Source of the DNA: an uncultured Sphingomonadaceae bacterium
GTDB taxonomy: Bacteria > Pseudomonadota > Alphaproteobacteria > Sphingomonadales > Sphingomonadaceae
NCBI GenBank assembly: GCA_937996655.1
Contig: CALKUK010000016.1
Coordinates: forward strand, 89,048-153,047
Length of the DNA: 64,000 nucleotides
Direction of reading: 5' to 3'
Under the pieces are notes generated by a model, which saw nothing but the letters and a program-made list of their open reading frames with translations, ran no database searches and was not told the origin of the DNA. Both the position numbers and the translations under genes were made by a program. This document shows positions 32,057 through 40,417 of this stretch, piece after piece. Numbering within the stretch: the first letter of the stretch is position 1; every line of letters starts with the position of its first letter.

Positions 32057-32533
32057 TTATCGCGCGTCTGGCAATTCAACGTCCAAAACCGCTGACTGAT
32101 AGAGCAGACGACGTGCCGCCATACGGGCGACACGCAGCGTTTCCGCCCGCCGACGCGCGGATGCGAGCGGTGTCGGAACGGCGTCGCGCAAAATGGCCGC
32201 ATCATAACGGTCAGCGATGATGAGGCCGCTGGTCGTGGGGGCCAGATCCTCCCGATCAAACAGCGCAAGATCAAAACCCTGCGGCACCGCCCAGAAATAG
32301 CGATCACAATAATCAAGGTAGAAGGGCCATTTCCCGTCGCCAAGCAAGTCCGCGCGGGAAACCTTGATCTCCACGATGGTGACCTCGCCCTTCGGCCCCA
32401 ACGCCATGATGTCGGCCCGGCGGCCATTGCCCAAGGGCACCTCAGCCACGGCGATATAGTCCTGCCGGTAGAGCAGGCGCGACACACCCCGCACGACATC
32501 AGCTGCAACAAGGCGTTCGGCAGGACTATCCAT
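32057..32533 (-). CDS. mmcB: MmcB family DNA repair protein
   Basis: A 158-residue protein of the alphaproteobacterial MmcB (DUF1052) family, described in Caulobacter as a mitomycin C-damage repair factor. A PD-(D/E)xK-like nuclease core is visible: VAEVPLGNGRRADIMAL followed by VEIKVSRADL (E-x-K), then YCDRYFWAVPQGF. No zinc cluster or DNA-binding tail is seen. A SOS/LexA box was looked for in the 71-base upstream gap and not found. It converges on the MBL gene with 16 bases between. Confidence 0.88.
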   Translation of the reverse strand: MDSPAERLVAADVVRGVSRLLYRQDYIAVAEVPLGNGRRADIMALGPKGEVTIVEIKVSRADLLGDGKWPFYLDYCDRYFWAVPQGFDLALFDREDLAPTTSGLIIADRYDAAILRDAVPTPLASARRRAETLRVARMAARRLLYQSAVLDVELPDAR

Positions 32534-32604
32534 GCCGGCGGCTTAGAACATCCGGGGAACGAAAGGGAAGGGCAGATTTCGCCCTTCGCGATCCGCCTGA
32601 TCGA

Positions 32605-33240
32605 TCAGCGGTAAAAGATGTGGTTGCCCAGAGCGGCAATTTTGCGCAGCTGCCAGCCCGGATTAACCCGACGGGCGTGGAAATAGAGCGCATTGTCCAC
32701 GCTCGACTCCCACAGATCGTTACGCGCGATGTGGGCGATGGCGACTGCATTCTTCCAGTTGCGGCTTGTCCGCTTGATCGGCGGGAAGGCCCCGCCTCGC
32801 ACGAAGGAGAACTGGCTCGGCTGCATCACCACGCCGCAAACCGAAGTCGGGAAGCGACCTGAGCGGGTGCGGTTGAGGATGGTCTGCGCAACAGCGAGCT
32901 GACCGTCGAGCGATTCGCCCTTCGATTCAAAATAGACAGCTCCGGCCAGGCACTCTGCCTCATGGTCCGGCAATTCTGCCGACGACAGATCGGCGACAAG
33001 GTCGGCGAGCGAAGCGGCATCGGGGGCTTCCGACTCGACCGTTTCGGGAATCTGGAAATCTGTGATCGCCTGATCTTCGGTCTGTGCCTGCTCAACCACA
33101 GCCTTAGGGAGCAGTTCGGACTGGACCGGTCCGGGCGTTTCGTTGGCCCACACCGCTTGGGCAGGGCCGAAGGCGACAATAGCGCCAAAAGAAGTTATCG
33201 ACAGCGCTGCTACGGCAGCGGTCAGTATAGGAAATCGCAT
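32605..33240 (-). CDS. Cell wall hydrolase, SleB family
   Basis: A 211-residue exported protein with an N-terminal signal or anchor (LTAAVAALSITSFGAIVAFG) and a C-terminal Hydrolase_2 (SleB-like) domain at about 90-211. Catalytic Glu is expected in AVYFESKGES, with QLAVAQTILNRTRSGRFP, QFSFVRGG, and NALYFHARRVNPGW matching the family. In alphaproteobacteria these are vegetative peptidoglycan lytic enzymes rather than spore enzymes. An acidic linker (about 40-85) separates anchor and domain. A perfect stem GCCGCTC/GAGCGGC lies in the 161-base gap upstream, which otherwise holds no gene. Confidence 0.88.
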   Translation of the reverse strand: MRFPILTAAVAALSITSFGAIVAFGPAQAVWANETPGPVQSELLPKAVVEQAQTEDQAITDFQIPETVESEAPDAASLADLVADLSSAELPDHEAECLAGAVYFESKGESLDGQLAVAQTILNRTRSGRFPTSVCGVVMQPSQFSFVRGGAFPPIKRTSRNWKNAVAIAHIARNDLWESSVDNALYFHARRVNPGWQLRKIAALGNHIFYR

Positions 33241-33401
33241 TGAACATCATCATGGGCAGAAGTCTGAAACCGGGCCGCTCAAAAACCGGAGCGGCTGTTT
33301 CATTCCCCTGACTGCGTTCGTGCCCAGAGCCCAATGACGCGGGTGGCAGCACGGCGACGCGCTTTAACGTGCCGGGGCCTTCGTTGTGCAGCGCATCAAT
33401 G

Positions 33402-33743
33402 TCAACGCTCGCCATCCATTTCAGCGGCGAACCGTGCCGCCCCCGCGATATCCAGTTCAACGATCCAGATATCCGGGTCGGATGCTTGCCTTCGCGCACA
33501 AAATTGAGAGATTTCCGCCTCTTCTTCAACGGCTTGCGAAAAAACAGGGGTCCATTTGTAGCGGCCGTCCGGGGTCAGTGTCCGTTCCAAGATGCCGGAA
33601 TATCGCCCTTTTTCCCGCGTTATGAGGATCAGCGCACCGGACGTTTCATCGCCTTTGGCGAGCACCATCGCCATGCCGCCCGACTGGTTCACCCGGCGGA
33701 TAAGAGCATTTACGTACATGCCGGTGGCAAGGCGGGGCGTCAT
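33402..33743 (-). CDS. DUF1491 family protein
   Basis: A 113-residue conserved alphaproteobacterial protein matching DUF1491. It has LATGMYVNALIRRVNQSGGMAMVLAKGD at the start (shown in part), GALILITRE, and a C-terminal DPDIWIVELD motif. No catalytic residues or membrane segments are apparent. The function is unknown. It follows ptsN by 18 bases on the same strand, suggesting one transcript hpf-ptsN-DUF1491, the order seen in many relatives. Confidence 0.87.
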   Translation of the reverse strand: MTPRLATGMYVNALIRRVNQSGGMAMVLAKGDETSGALILITREKGRYSGILERTLTPDGRYKWTPVFSQAVEEEAEISQFCARRQASDPDIWIVELDIAGAARFAAEMDGER

Positions 33744-33761
33744 GTCCCTCGCCCCTGCAGA

Positions 33762-34229
33762 TCAGGCCGCGTCGCGTGCTTCAGACGCGGCGAAGAGGGC
33801 GAAAATGGCATCGGCCGACCCGGCGCCGCGCAGCTTGGCGACAAAGGCCCTGTCACGCAGCCAGCGGCTGACCTGGGCCAAGGCCTTTAGGTGCTCTGAC
33901 CCGGCATCGGGCGGCGACAAAAGGCAGAAGACGAGATCTACGGGGAGATCATCAATCGCTTTAACATCGACCGGCTGGGCGAGCTGCACAAACAGGCCGA
34001 CAACCCGATCGAGCCCGTCAATCTTGCCATGCGGAATCGCAACGCCGCCGCCAAAACCGGTCGAGCCAAGACGTTCACGCTCGGTCAGCCGATCGACAAC
34101 CTCGGTGGCCGACAGGCGATATTCGCGTTCTGCCACCTGCCCAAGATGCTGGAACAGCGCCTTGGACGTTGTGATGTTCGCTCCCGCGGCGACGGTGCCG
34201 GGGACGAGAAGAGAGCTGATCTCTGTCAT
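33762..34229 (-). CDS. ptsN: PTS IIA-like nitrogen-regulatory protein PtsN
   Basis: A 155-residue EIIA-Ntr. The phosphorylatable His lies in VAIPHGKIDG, with the preceding ERERLGSTGFGGG of the family. It is the terminal phosphate acceptor of the nitrogen PTS and acts by binding partners such as kinases or potassium transporters. No EIIB/EIIC gene is present, as expected. rpoN, the usual neighbour in many proteobacteria, is not here; the gene follows hpf by 79 bases. Confidence 0.93.
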   Translation of the reverse strand: MTEISSLLVPGTVAAGANITTSKALFQHLGQVAEREYRLSATEVVDRLTERERLGSTGFGGGVAIPHGKIDGLDRVVGLFVQLAQPVDVKAIDDLPVDLVFCLLSPPDAGSEHLKALAQVSRWLRDRAFVAKLRGAGSADAIFALFAASEARDAA

Positions 34230-34308
34230 AGAATGTCCAGAATGGAAATTTGGGACGCGCCTTTAACAGAAACCCGCGTTCTCGCAAGCTCCGTCTCGTC
34301 AATCTGGT

Positions 34309-34881
34309 TCAATCGTGCGGCTCCACCCACCCGATCGTCCCGTCATTGCGGCGATAAACCATGTTGTAGGTGCCCGTGCTGGCATTGCGGAACAACAGCG
34401 CATTGGTGTGCCGCAAATCCAGCATCATGACAGCATCTGACACGCTGGCATCCGGCACGTCGACGCGCGTTTCGGCAATGACCGCGGGGTGATCTCCTTC
34501 GGCCACCTCGTCCTCGGACATCGGTTCGAACACAGTGTAACCGGCATTGTCTTCCGGCGGGGCGATGCCGACGGGACCGCTATGATCATCGCGCAGGCGG
34601 CGCTTATAGCGGCGGAGCTGTTTTTCGATCTTGTCAGCCGCGCCTTCAAAAGCGGGGCGGGCCTCCTGCCCCGTGTGGGAGGCTTTGAGGACAACACCGC
34701 GCACCACATGCATCACAATGTCGCAGGAAAAGCCGTGATCATGTGGCCCTTTGGAAAAGGTGGCCTGCGCGGAATGAGTGCGTTGAAAATACTTGTCGGC
34801 AACGCCCTGAAGCCTGTCGCTCACATGTGTCTGGAGAGCATCGCCGGTATCAACTCTGTGGCCTGAAATACGGATTTCCAT
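34309..34881 (-). CDS. hpf: Ribosome hibernation-promoting factor, long form
   Basis: A 190-residue long HPF. The N-terminal HPF/YfiA domain (1-100; MEIRISGHRVDTGDALQTHV) binds in the decoding centre of idle 30S subunits. An acidic linker and a C-terminal dimerisation domain (about 130-190; VIAETRVDVPDASVSDAVMMLDL in part, then NALLFRNASTGTYNMVYRRNDGTIGWVEPHD) follow. The long form alone drives 100S dimer formation. GGAG lies upstream of ATG 34881. Leads the ptsN operon. Confidence 0.95.
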   Translation of the reverse strand: MEIRISGHRVDTGDALQTHVSDRLQGVADKYFQRTHSAQATFSKGPHDHGFSCDIVMHVVRGVVLKASHTGQEARPAFEGAADKIEKQLRRYKRRLRDDHSGPVGIAPPEDNAGYTVFEPMSEDEVAEGDHPAVIAETRVDVPDASVSDAVMMLDLRHTNALLFRNASTGTYNMVYRRNDGTIGWVEPHD

Positions 34882-34930
34882 ACTTACTCTCCTTCACAGT
34901 TTAGGTTGGTGCGATCGCGTTCCCTTCAAC

Positions 34931-35641
34931 TCATGCGGCGGCAAGGCCCTCCTTATCCTTGTCCAAATCCCACAAGGGGCTGCTGAGTGTGGCGACGAAA
35001 GCGGCGTGACGTTCAAGCTCTTCCGGCGACGCCCCATGCGGACGCGGCGGGCGGGCCATACGGGCAGAGGCGGGACGCTCCGGTTCATCGGGTAACGTCG
35101 CAGGGGCATCGGCCAGGCCCAAGCCAATTTGGCGACCGCCGGTGAGTTCCACATAAACGAGCGACAGCAATTGCGCATCGAGCAGCGCGCCATGTTTGAT
35201 CCGGTGTGACCGATCAATGCCGAGGCGCGTGCACAATGCATCAAGACTATGCTTGGCCCCCGGAAACTTGACCTTGGACAAAGCGAGCGTGTCGATCATC
35301 CGCGCATTGGGAATGTCAGGCCGGTTCAGACGGGACAATTCCTCATTGAGGAATGTGAAATCAAAATTCGCATTGTGTGCGACCAGAGGACTGTCATCGA
35401 AAAAGTCGAGCAGGTCTTCCACAATGTCGGAAAAGAGCGGCTTGTCTGCCAGAAACGCGTCCGACAACCCGTGGATGGCCTGCGCCTCCGGGTTCATTGG
35501 CCGTTCGGGATTGATATAGACGTGAAAAACACGTCCGGTCTCAACCCGGTTGACCAGTTCCACACATCCGATTTCAACCAGTCTGTCGCCGTTCGCGGCG
35601 CTCAGCCCTGTCGTTTCGGTATCAAAAACGACCTCACGCAT
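34931..35641 (-). CDS. dnaQ: DNA polymerase III subunit epsilon
   Basis: A 236-residue DEDDh 3'-5' exonuclease, the proofreading subunit of the replicative polymerase. Exo I FDTETTGL (residues 6-13), Exo II HNANFDFTFL and Exo III H-G-A-L-L-D (HGALLDAQLL) are intact. The C-terminal third is Pro-rich and would carry the alpha-subunit tether. ATG 35641 (MREVVFDTET) is chosen; the adjacent upstream in-frame residues belong to coaE's tail region. It is the last gene in the ppsR-maf-aroE-coaE-dnaQ operon that runs away from oriC. Confidence 0.94.
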   Translation of the reverse strand: MREVVFDTETTGLSAANGDRLVEIGCVELVNRVETGRVFHVYINPERPMNPEAQAIHGLSDAFLADKPLFSDIVEDLLDFFDDSPLVAHNANFDFTFLNEELSRLNRPDIPNARMIDTLALSKVKFPGAKHSLDALCTRLGIDRSHRIKHGALLDAQLLSLVYVELTGGRQIGLGLADAPATLPDEPERPASARMARPPRPHGASPEELERHAAFVATLSSPLWDLDKDKEGLAAA

Positions 35642-35649
35642 CGCCAAGA

Positions 35650-36243
35650 CTATCGGCGCTTTCGCTTGCGAAGGCAAGCGATCAGACGGCGCACTTCAGC
35701 CCGCGTTTCCATCATTGATTGGCCGGTATCAATCACGAAGTCGGCCCGTTGCCGCTTGATGTGGTCAGGCACCTGAAGGCGGCGGATATGCTTGAGTTTA
35801 GCGGGCGACATCCCCGGCCGCCGCAACACCCGGCGCGTTTGCAAAAAGGCCGGAGCCGAGACTGTGACCGTCACATCCACCTGTTTTGCCCCGCCTTTTT
35901 CAAACAGCAGCGGAATATCGAGTACAACCATCGGCCGCGAACGGTTCTGTTTCAGGAAATGCTGGCGGACATGATAGACCGCCGGGTGAACAATATGTTC
36001 CAGCGCGCGCAGTTCCAAAGGCTTACCGAGCACGGCGGCCCCCAGCTTTTGCCGGTCGACGCCTTTTGGCCCTGTCGTACCCGGAAAGCGGTCTTCGATT
36101 TTCGCAACCAGTGCGCCGCCGGGTCCCTGCAGCTTATGGACTTCCGCGTCCGCATCGAACACCGGCACCCGGCATTTGCGAAACATGGCCGAGACAGCAG
36201 ATTTGCCCATGCCGATGGAGCCGGTCAGGCCGATCTTGATCAT
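35650..36243 (-). CDS. coaE: Dephospho-CoA kinase
   Basis: A 197-residue P-loop kinase for the last step of CoA synthesis. The P-loop GLTGSIGMGKSAV is at 6-18, DADAEVH follows, with the conserved EHIVHPAV and VLDIPLLFE (substrate site) motifs. A basic C-terminal end RLIACLRKRKRR is longer than usual but not odd for the group. Start ATG 36243 overlaps the aroE stop by four bases. Confidence 0.95.
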   Translation of the reverse strand: MIKIGLTGSIGMGKSAVSAMFRKCRVPVFDADAEVHKLQGPGGALVAKIEDRFPGTTGPKGVDRQKLGAAVLGKPLELRALEHIVHPAVYHVRQHFLKQNRSRPMVVLDIPLLFEKGGAKQVDVTVTVSAPAFLQTRRVLRRPGMSPAKLKHIRRLQVPDHIKRQRADFVIDTGQSMMETRAEVRRLIACLRKRKRR

Positions 36244-37052
36244 GCGAGCAGAATCTCCCGCAGCTCTTCGTCCAAATCCCGTGGCGGCGCTTTGCCGAAG
36301 AAAATCTCAAAGGCGATCGCCCCTTGGCCGATCAGCATCTCCAGTCCGTCGACCGTCGCCAATTCACGGTCTTGTGCTGCCGCCAAAAGCGGGGTGACGA
36401 GTGGCGTGTAGACAATGTCATAGACCACTGCGTCTTCAGGCAGAGGGGAAAGGTCCGGCACAAAGGCGTCCTTCCCGACCATGCCGAGCGAAGTTGTGTT
36501 GACGAGAAGTGCTGCCTGCGGAAGCGCCGCGTCCATCGCGCGCACCTCCCCCTTCAGTCCAAATCGGGCCAGCAGCGCTGCCCCTTTCAAAGGGTTGCGG
36601 GCAAGAAGTGTGACGGGCCCCACGCCCACGCGGGACAGAGCAAACAGCACGGCATGCGCCGCGCCACCGGTTCCGGCAACGATGACAGGCGCACCCGCCA
36701 GCGGCACATCGGCAATCGGCGTGAAGAAACCGCCAGCATCGGTGTTTGTGCCAAAAACAGCGCCCTCTTCATTGCGCGACAGCGTGTTCATCGCGCCAAT
36801 CGACGCGCGGACATTTCCGGGATCGGCGACCAGATCCATGACGGCAATTTTGTGCGGCAACGTGACATTACAGCCGCGCCAGTTGGGATCGTCACGGCGC
36901 TGGTCGACATAGCTCGCTAAATCTTCGGGCAAGACATGGCAGGCCCGGTAGTCGGCTTCGATGCCAGCCTTCTCCAGCCAGAAACGATGCATTTTGGGCG
37001 ATTTGGAGTGGGCGATCGGGTCTCCGATGACCTCGGCATAGGGGCTGCTCAT
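36240..37052 (-). CDS. aroE: Shikimate dehydrogenase
   Basis: A 270-residue NADPH-dependent enzyme reducing 3-dehydroshikimate. It has the shikimate-binding IAHSKSPKMH near residue 13, the catalytic NVTLPHK (Lys), the Asp in NTDAGGF, and the nucleotide loop AGTGGAAHA. GQGAIAFEIFFG closes the fold. Embedded in the oriC-proximal operon with 4-base overlaps on both sides (with maf and coaE), so tight translational coupling is likely. Confidence 0.95.
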   Translation of the reverse strand: MSSPYAEVIGDPIAHSKSPKMHRFWLEKAGIEADYRACHVLPEDLASYVDQRRDDPNWRGCNVTLPHKIAVMDLVADPGNVRASIGAMNTLSRNEEGAVFGTNTDAGGFFTPIADVPLAGAPVIVAGTGGAAHAVLFALSRVGVGPVTLLARNPLKGAALLARFGLKGEVRAMDAALPQAALLVNTTSLGMVGKDAFVPDLSPLPEDAVVYDIVYTPLVTPLLAAAQDRELATVDGLEMLIGQGAIAFEIFFGKAPPRDLDEELREILLA

Positions 37053-37645
37053 GCAGTAATCACTCCGGCCTCTCGCAAAAAGGCCAGCAGCGGAAGGAGC
37101 GGCAGGCCGATGATATTAAAGTGGTTGCCCTCTATCTGCTCAAACAGCTGAATACCACGCCCTTCGACACGGTAGCCGCCCACGCCCGACAACAGTCCCT
37201 CCCCCTCCTGCGCCAGATAATCGGCGATGAAGGCATCAGAAAGCGGGCGCATGGTCATGCGGGCCTCACCCACATGGTGCCACAGCCTTTCCCCGTCGCG
37301 CACCGCGACAATGGCGGCGTAAAGACAATGCGTCTTGCCCGATAAGGCACGCAGATGCTCTGCCTGTTCAGCAAGCGTGCGGGCCTTGTCGAACATGGTG
37401 CCATCTTCAAGCGCCAGGGTTTGATCACAGCCCAGAACAATTGCCCCGGGGCAGAGCGTGGCCGTTGCCATCGCCTTGGCTTCGGCAAGACCCAGCGCCA
37501 AACCGCGTGGATCCGCCCCCTGCGCCCGCAGCGACGCCTTTTCAGCTTCTTCATCGCAGGGTGACGTCATGGCCTCGTGCACGATGCCCGCATGGGCGAG
37601 CAGGGCACGGCGACCCGCACTTTGGGACGCAAGGACGAGCCTCAT
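37049..37645 (-). CDS. maf: Maf-like nucleoside triphosphate pyrophosphatase
   Basis: A 198-residue Maf-family protein, a pyrophosphatase acting on dTTP/UTP or modified nucleotides. It has LASQSAGRRALL at the N terminus, SPCDEEAEK, the catalytic GCDQTLALEDG, and LSGKTHCLYAA. The subfamily (dTTP/UTP or m7GTP-type) is not clear. The 4-base overlaps with ppsR and aroE show one operon. Confidence 0.92.
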   Translation of the reverse strand: MRLVLASQSAGRRALLAHAGIVHEAMTSPCDEEAEKASLRAQGADPRGLALGLAEAKAMATATLCPGAIVLGCDQTLALEDGTMFDKARTLAEQAEHLRALSGKTHCLYAAIVAVRDGERLWHHVGEARMTMRPLSDAFIADYLAQEGEGLLSGVGGYRVEGRGIQLFEQIEGNHFNIIGLPLLPLLAFLREAGVITA

Positions 37646-38460
37646 GCTTTCGGGCCTTTTTGCTCGGCATAAATATTGATGATGGCGGCAGCCGCTTCTT
37701 CGATCGACCGTCGCGTCATATCGATGACCGGCCAGCCATTGTCGGCAAACATACGCCGCGCATAGGCACTCTCGCGCGCCACAGCGTCCTGATCAACATA
37801 GTCCGTATCCGGCGTTTGGTTGAGCGCGAGCAGACGGTTGCGGCGGATCTGGACCAGCCGTTCCGGATTGGTGACAAGGCCAACCACCAGCGGGTTCTGC
37901 ACTTTGTAGAGTAAATCCGGCGGCGGACTTTCCACCACGATGGGGATGTTCGCTGTCTTATAGCCGCGATTGGCAAGATAGATGGAGGTTGGTGTTTTTG
38001 AGCTGCGCGAGACGCCGGCCAGAATGATGTCGGCCTGTTCCCAATTTTCCCAATTGAGCCCGTCATCATGCGCAATGGTGAACTGGATCGCTTCGACCCG
38101 GGCGAAATAAGCGTCATCCAACAGATGCTGAAGACCCGGACGGGCTTTGAGCGGCTTGCCCAAGACATTCGATAGCGCCTCAAGCACCGGGTCAATCGCG
38201 CCAACATGCGGCAGGCCCAAGGCAGCGCACCGTTTTTCAAGCGCCTGCCTTAGATCGGCATTCACCATCGTAAAGAGGACAAGTCCCGGATTTTGCGTTA
38301 TCTCTGCCATGATGCGTTCGACATGGCCGGGCGTGCGCACCATGGGCCAATAATGACGGATGGCCTCGACATCGTCGAATTGGGCAAGGGCAGCTTTCGC
38401 AACCGTTTCAAGCGTTTCGCCTGTCGAGTCCGAAACCAGATGAAGATGCAATCGCGACAC
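37642..38460 (-). CDS. ppsR: Pyruvate, phosphate dikinase regulatory protein
   Basis: A 272-residue DUF299 protein, a bifunctional kinase/pyrophosphorylase that switches PPDK or PEP synthase off and on by ADP-dependent phosphorylation. It has HLVSDSTGETLE at the start, the P-loop-like GVSRSSKTPTS, and the C-terminal RRSIEEAAAAII. The start is GTG 38460. This is the RP001-type gene that borders oriC on its left side in Caulobacter and other alphaproteobacteria, with hemE on the other side, exactly as here. Confidence 0.93.
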   Translation of the reverse strand: MSRLHLHLVSDSTGETLETVAKAALAQFDDVEAIRHYWPMVRTPGHVERIMAEITQNPGLVLFTMVNADLRQALEKRCAALGLPHVGAIDPVLEALSNVLGKPLKARPGLQHLLDDAYFARVEAIQFTIAHDDGLNWENWEQADIILAGVSRSSKTPTSIYLANRGYKTANIPIVVESPPPDLLYKVQNPLVVGLVTNPERLVQIRRNRLLALNQTPDTDYVDQDAVARESAYARRMFADNGWPVIDMTRRSIEEAAAAIINIYAEQKGPKA

Positions 38461-38786
38461 GCTTGGTTCAAATCCCTGTAACTGGCCCTATCGCCGACCC
38501 TGTGGAAAAGCCTGTGGGAGGGGCTAGCGGAAAGCGGTTGGCAACTGCAAGCGTGACAATTCCACGACACAGTTCGGATTTCCTCCACAGACCTGCCAAC
38601 AGGACGATCTATTTTTCCCGTCTTGTGGATAATGGGGATGTGATAGACCGACTCTGTGGCGGAACGTTCGCCTGTGCGAGTCAAGCTGTGTGCGGAATCG
38701 GGTGGGGCACTTAATCCACGTGACGCGCCTCCCTACTACTATCAACCACCTTTAAGATTCTCTTTTTATTGAATAGGGGAGCGAGC
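38461..38786. other. Predicted chromosomal replication origin (oriC)
   Basis: The gap between ppsR and hemE is 326 bases, the longest without a gene in the window. It contains a perfect DnaA box TTATCCACA (minus strand, 38624-38632), a one-mismatch box TTTTCCACA (minus, 38501-38509), two two-mismatch boxes (38581-38589 and 38712-38720), four GANTC sites (38650, 38678, 38695, 38756), and an AT-rich stretch at 38751-38775. Genes diverge from it. The synteny ppsR-oriC-hemE is established for Caulobacter. No CtrA full site (TTAA-N7-TTAA) was found, only a half match at 38752. Confidence 0.8.
38624..38632 (-). promoter_or_regulatory. DnaA box, perfect
   Basis: TGTGGATAA on the plus strand, i.e. 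TTATCCACA on the minus strand, exact match to the DnaA consensus, in the middle of the ppsR-hemE gap. Confidence 0.85.
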
Positions 38787-39815
38787 ATGGATCCTGTGAC
38801 AAAACCCCTTCTCGCAACGCTCAAGGGCGCCAAGTTCCCGCGCCCGCCCATGTGGCTCATGCGTCAGGCCGGGCGGTATCTGCCCGAATATCGCGCCTTG
38901 CGGGCCGAGAAGGGCGGATTTCTCGAACTTGTACATGACAGTGCGGCCGCCGCTGACGTCACACTCCAGCCGATCCGGCGCTTCGGCTTTGACGGCGCAA
39001 TTCTGTTTTCCGACATTCTTGTCATCCCACACGCGCTGGGACAGGATTTGTGGTTTGAGGCCGGTGAAGGTCCACGACTGGCGCCCAAGCTTGTCGATGC
39101 CACACTGAAAAGCCTCTCAGCGGCCCCTCAGAGGCTTTTACCGGTGATCGAGACCGTCCGGCAGGTTGCAGGAGCTCTCCCTGCGCAGACGACCTTCCTG
39201 GGCTTTGCAGGGAGCCCCTGGACAGTCGCAACCTATATGGTGGCCGGACAAGGCAGCAGGGAGCAAGCCGAGACGCGCCGTTTCGCCTATCGTGATCCCG
39301 CGGCGTTTGAAGAGATCATCAACGCCATTGCCGATGCGACCGTTGCCTATCTCATTGATCAGATTGATGCCGGTGTTGAGGCGGTGCAATTGTTCGACAG
39401 TTGGTCAGGCAGCTTGTCACCCGCCCAGTTTGAACGCTGGGTGATTGCACCAACCGTGCGGATCATCACCAAGTTGAAGGCGGCACGGCCTCACGCTGTT
39501 GTGATTGGCTTTCCAAAAGGCGCGGGCGGGAAGCTTCCGGCTTATGCGCGGGAAGTCGGCGCGGATGCCATCGGGCTTGATGAAACAGTTGATCCCCTTT
39601 GGGCCCATACGAGCCTGCCAGAGGGTCTGCCGGTCCAGGGCAATCTTGATCCACTCGCGCTGATAGCCGGTGGGGATGAGCTTATCGCCGCTGTCGATCA
39701 TATCATTGACGCCCTGTCTGGGCGCCCCCATGTTTTCAACCTTGGCCATGGCATCTTGCCCGACACGCCGATTGCGCACGTCGAGCAACTTGTGGCGCAT
39801 GTAAGAGGACGTTGA
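38787..39815 (+). CDS. hemE: Uroporphyrinogen decarboxylase
   Basis: A 342-residue cytosolic enzyme that converts uroporphyrinogen III to coproporphyrinogen III in haem synthesis. It shows PPMWLMRQAGRYLPEYRALR (N-terminal signature, shown in part), FSDILVIP, GFAGSPWTVATYM and the C-terminal FNLGHGI. ATG 38787 has AGGGGAG before it; the in-frame TTG 18 bases upstream lies in the AT-rich origin region. First gene to the right of oriC. Confidence 0.96.
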   Translation: MDPVTKPLLATLKGAKFPRPPMWLMRQAGRYLPEYRALRAEKGGFLELVHDSAAAADVTLQPIRRFGFDGAILFSDILVIPHALGQDLWFEAGEGPRLAPKLVDATLKSLSAAPQRLLPVIETVRQVAGALPAQTTFLGFAGSPWTVATYMVAGQGSREQAETRRFAYRDPAAFEEIINAIADATVAYLIDQIDAGVEAVQLFDSWSGSLSPAQFERWVIAPTVRIITKLKAARPHAVVIGFPKGAGGKLPAYAREVGADAIGLDETVDPLWAHTSLPEGLPVQGNLDPLALIAGGDELIAAVDHIIDALSGRPHVFNLGHGILPDTPIAHVEQLVAHVRGR

Positions 39816-39819
39816 GGTT

Positions 39820-40263
39820 ATGATTGGCATTTTGGGCAATGCCTATCTTTGGGTGAAGGCAGGGCACATCATCTTCGTCATCTTCTGGATGGCAGGGCTG
39901 TTCATGCTGCCGCGCTTTTTTGTTTATCATCAGGAAAGCGCGCCCGGCAGCGCCGAAGAAGCCCAATGGATCGATCGGGAAGACCGTCTGCTGCGGATCA
40001 TCCTGAAACCCTCAATCATCATCGTCTGGCTGTTCGGTTTGGCGCTCGCGCTGGATACCGGCGCGTTTGAACAGGGTTGGTTTCATCTGAAGCTGGCCGT
40101 CGTCCTGATCCTGTCGGGCTATCATGGCTGGATGGTCAGCTATGCAAAGAAGCTGAAATCCGGCGAGCGGCGCTTGTCCGGCAAAACATTACGGCTGGTG
40201 AATGAGGTTCCCGGAATTGCTGCTGCGGTGATCGTGGTTTTGGCGATTGTGAAGCCGTTCTGA
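39820..40263 (+). CDS. hemJ: Protoporphyrinogen oxidase HemJ
   Basis: A 147-residue four-helix membrane protein of the HemJ family (UPF0093), the protoporphyrinogen IX oxidase used by many alphaproteobacteria without HemG/HemY. The conserved His of KAGHIIFVIFWMAGLFMLPRFFVYH (given in part) and the Lys-rich loop after helix 3 are visible, and NEVPGIAAAVIVVLAIVKPF closes it. It lies four bases after hemE, so the two haem genes are one transcript next to oriC. Confidence 0.92.
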   Translation: MIGILGNAYLWVKAGHIIFVIFWMAGLFMLPRFFVYHQESAPGSAEEAQWIDREDRLLRIILKPSIIIVWLFGLALALDTGAFEQGWFHLKLAVVLILSGYHGWMVSYAKKLKSGERRLSGKTLRLVNEVPGIAAAVIVVLAIVKPF

Positions 40264-40417
40264 AGCTTCGTTAGCGGTCGTACCTCCGCCTTGACTTGCG
40301 TCTTTGGCAGGCCTAACCGGCTCAAACCGCTGGGCCGTTCGTGCCAACTTAAAACGCAGCGCAATCACAACATCCGTTGCTGCCGCGGTTCCCCCCGTTC
40401 CAACCGGATCTGAGTCC

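Noticed and set aside
30808..32511. A 567-codon minus-strand frame over the MBL hydrolase
   Set aside because: Antisense to an intact metallo-hydrolase with HxHxDH; composition is that of a reversed coding strand.
33241..33401. Perfect GCCGCTC/GAGCGGC stem as terminator for DUF1491
   Set aside because: The T-run is in the loop on the minus strand, not after the stem; not a canonical intrinsic terminator.
38751..38770. Full CtrA box TTAA-N7-TTAA in oriC
   Set aside because: Only the left half matches (right half TTTT), so it is not called as a site.
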